Under the pieces are notes generated by a model that saw only the letters and a program-made list of their open reading frames with translations, was not told the origin of the DNA and searched no databases. Below, piece by piece: positions 61,229 through 64,000 of a stretch of 64,000 bases of DNA (the first letter of the stretch is position 1; each line of letters begins with the position of its first letter). Location: NCBI RefSeq assembly GCF_000236905.1, contig NC_016530.1, positions 124,001 through 188,000 of the forward strand. The letters are read 5' to 3'. The translations under genes and the position numbers were made by a program. Source of the DNA: Tetrapisispora phaffii CBS 4417 (lineage: Eukaryota > Ascomycota > Saccharomycetes > Saccharomycetales > Saccharomycetaceae).

Positions 61229-61254
61229 GCGGTGGGCCAAATAAGTCCCACCGC
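61229..61254. repeat. 8-bp inverted repeat with 10-nt spacer
   Basis: GCGGTGGG (61229-61236) and CCCACCGC (61247-61254) are exact reverse complements flanking CCAAATAAGT. CGG/CCG triplets at the ends recall sites for zinc-cluster factors, but the spacing is unusually wide. Confidence 0.7.
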
Positions 61255-61847
61255 GGCGCTCCCTCCGCGCTGCCTCTGCGGCCGCCACCCACAGAAAAAG
61301 AAACGACAGAAGCCTCGCTGTTTTGACGTATTCCCTCCACTTCTGACCCTCGTGGCCCTCCCCGGCAGCGGATAAACCAACCGTCGCTGCAAAAACCGGA
61401 ATAATCACAGACACGCTCCGTCATCGCATCTCGCTTCAAGCTTTGTTGGCCGCCGACTGCGAGAAGTCTTCACGCCCATCGTGATAGTCAAACGCACGCT
61501 GACGATAGCGGCTCGTTCGAATCTGCCGCCAGGTTTATACTCGGACTCACGTACACACGCAAGTGTGAAAAGTTTGACCTCAGGAACTAGCAGATACCGA
61601 TGACATGGTAAACGCAACAACAACAACCTACTGATTTGTGACTTCATAACTTGACTTCTCTGCTGCCTCAAAAGAAACGTGGGCCAGCAAGTCAAGACCA
61701 GAAGATGAGACCCTCATCGATTCTGAATTATATATAAAGTACGCTCTTTTGTCGATACGGTAACTCTGAATCGCCTCTTGTGTCTTCTCTAGTGTCTAAC
61801 AGTTTTGTGCTCTTTGTACTGTATGACCAAGAAAAACAATCTACACA

Positions 61848-62594
61848 ATGTCTAAACAACCTATTTCTTTAAAAGTTAACGCCGCTCTTTTCGATGTCGA
61901 TGGTACTATCATCATCTCTCAAGGTGCCATTGCCGCTTTCTGGAGAGATTTCGGTAAGGACAAGCCATACTTCGATGCTGAACACGTGATCCACGTCTCT
62001 CACGGCTGGAGAACCTTCGATGCTATCGCCAAATTCGCTCCAGACTTCGCTGACGAAGAGTACGTCACTAAACTAGAAGGCGAAATTCCAGAAAAATACG
62101 GCGAACACTCTATTGAAGTCCCAGGTGCTGTCAAACTGTGTACCGCCTTGAACAACTTGCCAAAGGAGAAATGGGCTGTCGCCACTTCTGGTACCTACGA
62201 AATGGCTCACAAATGGTTCGACATTCTAAATATCAAGAGACCAAAATACTTCATCACCGCCAACGACGTCAAACAAGGTAAGCCTCATCCAGAGCCATAC
62301 CTAAAGGGCAGAAACGGTCTAGGCTACCCAATCAACGAAGCTAACCCGGCCGCCTCGAAGGTCATCGTCTTCGAAGATGCGCCAGCTGGTATCCTTGCCG
62401 GTAAAGCTGCCGGCTGTAAGATCGTCGGTATTGCTACAACTTTCGACGAAAAATTCTTGATCGAAAAGGGCTGTGATATCATCGTCAAGAACCACGAATC
62501 CATTAGAGTCGGTGGCTACAACGCTGAAACTGACGAAGTCGAGTTCATCTTCGATGACTACTTATACGCTAAGGACGACCTATTAAAATGGTAA
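61848..62594 (+). CDS. GPP1: glycerol-3-phosphate phosphatase
   Basis: HAD-family phosphatase that makes glycerol from glycerol-3-phosphate, in osmotic and redox balance; cytosolic. It is 248 residues (S. cerevisiae Gpp1 250). Seen: catalytic D16 and D18 in ALFDVDGTI, the cap domain, motif II VATSG (Ser), motif III lysine in DVKQGKPHPEPYLKGR, and motif IV VFEDAPAGILAGKAAG. Codon choice is strongly biased (GGT, GCC, AAG, CCA), as expected of a highly expressed gene. The promoter has a TATA box about 110 bp upstream. GPP1/RHR2 (YIL053W) and GPP2/HOR2 (YER062C) are duplicates and cannot be told apart here. Confidence 0.96.
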   Translation: MSKQPISLKVNAALFDVDGTIIISQGAIAAFWRDFGKDKPYFDAEHVIHVSHGWRTFDAIAKFAPDFADEEYVTKLEGEIPEKYGEHSIEVPGAVKLCTALNNLPKEKWAVATSGTYEMAHKWFDILNIKRPKYFITANDVKQGKPHPEPYLKGRNGLGYPINEANPAASKVIVFEDAPAGILAGKAAGCKIVGIATTFDEKFLIEKGCDIIVKNHESIRVGGYNAETDEVEFIFDDYLYAKDDLLKW

Positions 62595-62970
62595 GTTCTT
62601 TCCATCTCGTCGTTTGACAGTTGGCACACTGGCGGTCCAATATAGAAAATTATACAATATACTCACAACACTAATACTAATAATGGTAGCGGAGGCGGAA
62701 GATCAGATTAAAATCGGTCGCTCTCTCTCGTTTCACATACACGTACTATATAATTTCAAATAATAAAATGCAATTGATAGAATAAACTAATCGAAAAACT
62801 ATATATATACATACACAAATACATAAACAAATATGGTTTGCTGCGAAGTCATAAGGCTATTACTAAAATAAATGCAGTTTATTATGACTATATAACTTTG
62901 AATATCAATTTCTTATTCTATGTACTATATACTATTAAATGTATGCGGCCAAAAGTCGCCCGCGTGATCT
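62595..62970. other. GPP1-permease convergent intergenic region
   Basis: 376 bp between two stops. AT-rich, with TATA-like runs at 62800-62815 that fit yeast poly(A) efficiency elements. Nothing else is seen. Confidence 0.5.
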
Positions 62971-64000
62971 CTAGCGGCCAACATATTTCAACTCGATGGG
63001 TCTTAAAACCATGTATGTAAGGAAAGACCAACTCATCCCAAGTTCAAACCCGATGTCGGCGCCGCCGCCAATTAATATACCGATCTCACCGGTCCAGTAC
63101 GATTGTGACATGCCCAGAGCAACACCAAAGATACCAACAATCAATGCTGCAGTACCGGCGTAACCCACAGGCAATTTGGAAGTATCGTTCCAGTCTTCGA
63201 TATTGTAGCCTTTGAAGCCTTTTCTGAACAGAAAATGTTCACAACACGAAATGCCAACGTAAATAGATAAATAGTAACCGATGGAGTTCATGAAGTTTTC
63301 CATAAATCCAGCAAAACAGTAAACAGCTGCGACGGACAAACCAAAAACAAACAGGTTACCAATAATGGTCCAAATAACTCTTGGAACCTTAGATAATGGC
63401 TCCCAAAGAGCTTGGACAGATAACGCAATAGTGTACATGTTTGGAATATTGTTCGCAATGGTGGACATCGCTAATAAGACACAACAGAATTCACCAAAAC
63501 CACCCAACGAATCAACCGCTAGAATAGCATAAGTTAAACCACCAGCTCTGTTAGTATTATAGTAATTTAACCATTCTGGATTGTTAACAGCTGCAGCACC
63601 AGCTGCAGCACCTAAGATCATTGTGAAGATTAATGGTGTTAATAAACCTAACAATAAGTAAAAGAAAATCTTATACTTATTAGTATTTCTTGGCATGTAA
63701 ACTGTGTAATCAGCAGCGTATGTAGTCCAACCGGCAGCAAAACCATATATAGTACTACCAAACGTCAATACACCTGCAGCAGTGGTTGGACCACCACCCC
63801 ATGGACCATTTGTGAAGTGACCCGATTTAGATAATTGAGCAATAATGACAAAGAAAACAGCTAAATTTGGGACCCATGACCACTTCTCGTAAGCATGGAT
63901 GACATTGTAACCGAAGAAAGAAATGATGAAAGTGCCACCAACGATCACAAGACATGCGGCCCATAGAGGAATTTCATGAGGTTCGTTGATGGTATTCAGA
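62971..64000 (-). CDS. FCY2: purine-cytosine permease (FCY2 family), N-terminus beyond window
   Basis: NCS1-family proton symporter for cytosine and purines in the plasma membrane. The frame remains open to base 64000 (the upstream codons read NTINEPHEIPLWAACLV), so the GTG at 63948 is internal and about 190 residues are missing compared with the 533 of S. cerevisiae Fcy2. Seen: about eight membrane segments, FGSTIYGFAAGWTTYAADYTVYMPRN, the LLAMSTIANNIPNMYTIALSVQ block with SVQALWEP, and the HFLFRKGFKGYNIEDWND loop before the last segments. The orientation matches S. cerevisiae FCY21/FCY22 (YER060W, YER060W-A) rather than FCY2 (YER056C). The related vitamin B6 carrier Tpn1 is less likely given the neighbourhood. 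Confidence 0.9.
   Translation of the reverse strand, partial: LNTINEPHEIPLWAACLVIVGGTFIISFFGYNVIHAYEKWSWVPNLAVFFVIIAQLSKSGHFTNGPWGGGPTTAAGVLTFGSTIYGFAAGWTTYAADYTVYMPRNTNKYKIFFYLLLGLLTPLIFTMILGAAAGAAAVNNPEWLNYYNTNRAGGLTYAILAVDSLGGFGEFCCVLLAMSTIANNIPNMYTIALSVQALWEPLSKVPRVIWTIIGNLFVFGLSVAAVYCFAGFMENFMNSIGYYLSIYVGISCCEHFLFRKGFKGYNIEDWNDTSKLPVGYAGTAALIVGIFGVALGMSQSYWTGEIGILIGGGADIGFELGMSWSFLTYMVLRPIELKYVGR

Larger units (their letters stand above)
60543..61847. other. RGI1-GPP1 divergent promoter with GC-rich island
   Basis: 1,305 bp between two stress/metabolism genes with codon usage typical of high expression. It has TATA boxes at each end (60687-60694 for RGI1; TATATAAA 61731-61738 for GPP1), stress elements CCCCT at 60751-60755 and 60860-60864, and a TGACGT half-CRE at 61324-61329. 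From about 60,890 to 61,310 the sequence is strikingly GC-rich and holds the tRNA relic, Reb1 sites and inverted repeats listed separately. The long ORFs here in several frames follow from GC richness (few stops) and show no domain. Confidence 0.65.

Noticed and set aside
60896..61439. Several 60-159-codon ORFs in both strands of the GC-rich island
   Set aside because: Stop codons are rare in GC-rich DNA. The frames overlap one another and the tRNA relic, and show no recognisable protein features.

Overview
The window is AT-rich nuclear DNA from a budding yeast of the family Saccharomycetaceae. Almost every gene is a single uninterrupted ORF, genes are densely packed on both strands, and 28 of the 29 protein genes can be matched to a Saccharomyces cerevisiae gene by domain content, length and neighbours. 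No mobile element, CRISPR array, plasmid or virus is visible. The species cannot be named from the sequence alone.

Layout. At 1-49 kb the genes interleave orthologues from S. cerevisiae chromosome II left arm (YBL) and chromosome V right arm (YER): BNA4 (5'-truncated by the window edge), BRN1, ROX3, SCS22, MAP2, MRP21, AVT5/6, SHO1, TEL1, SLX8, a YBL086C-like gene, BOI1/2, TMN3, LSM4, SWI4, ALG3, FLO8, GLE2, PET112, NUP170/157, a C/D snoRNA that I identify as snR56, KTI11 and UBC6. At 49.6-51.6 kb lies an LCCL-domain multi-pass membrane protein for which I recall no S. cerevisiae counterpart. At 52-64 kb the genes interleave chromosome V and chromosome IX orthologues: RNR1/RNR3, EFM4, ARC15, MOT2, RGI1/2, GPP1/2 and a cytosine/purine permease (FCY2 family, cut by the window end). 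Many genes expected between these markers (RPL32, RPL23, CDC27, KAP123, ATG8, RPS8 and others) are absent. Mixed ancestry plus many absences suggests one of two sister tracks in a post-whole-genome-duplication yeast that lost duplicates independently of Saccharomyces, for example a Vanderwaltozyma/Tetrapisispora-type lineage. That is inference.

How the genes relate. They are ordinary housekeeping genes, not one pathway. Two themes recur. First, G1/S control: SWI4 has an upstream Mcm1-type early-cell-cycle box, the RNR promoter carries an overlapping SCB/MCB element, and the MOT2 promoter carries a tandem pair of SCBs. Second, ribosome and translation biogenesis: snR56 sits behind a Tbf1/RRPE/TATA/PAC promoter, and EFM4 has its own PAC/RRPE pair.

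The most unusual DNA is the 1.3-kb divergent RGI-GPP intergenic region. It contains a GC-rich island, several perfect inverted repeats, twin Reb1 sites and what looks like a decayed tRNA-Ser(UGA) at the position where S. cerevisiae has an intact one. The most rewarding unannotated-type feature is the snR56 gene, whose guide can be read directly against 18S rRNA. I found no convincing new biological system; the best protein candidate for follow-up is the LCCL-domain membrane protein.
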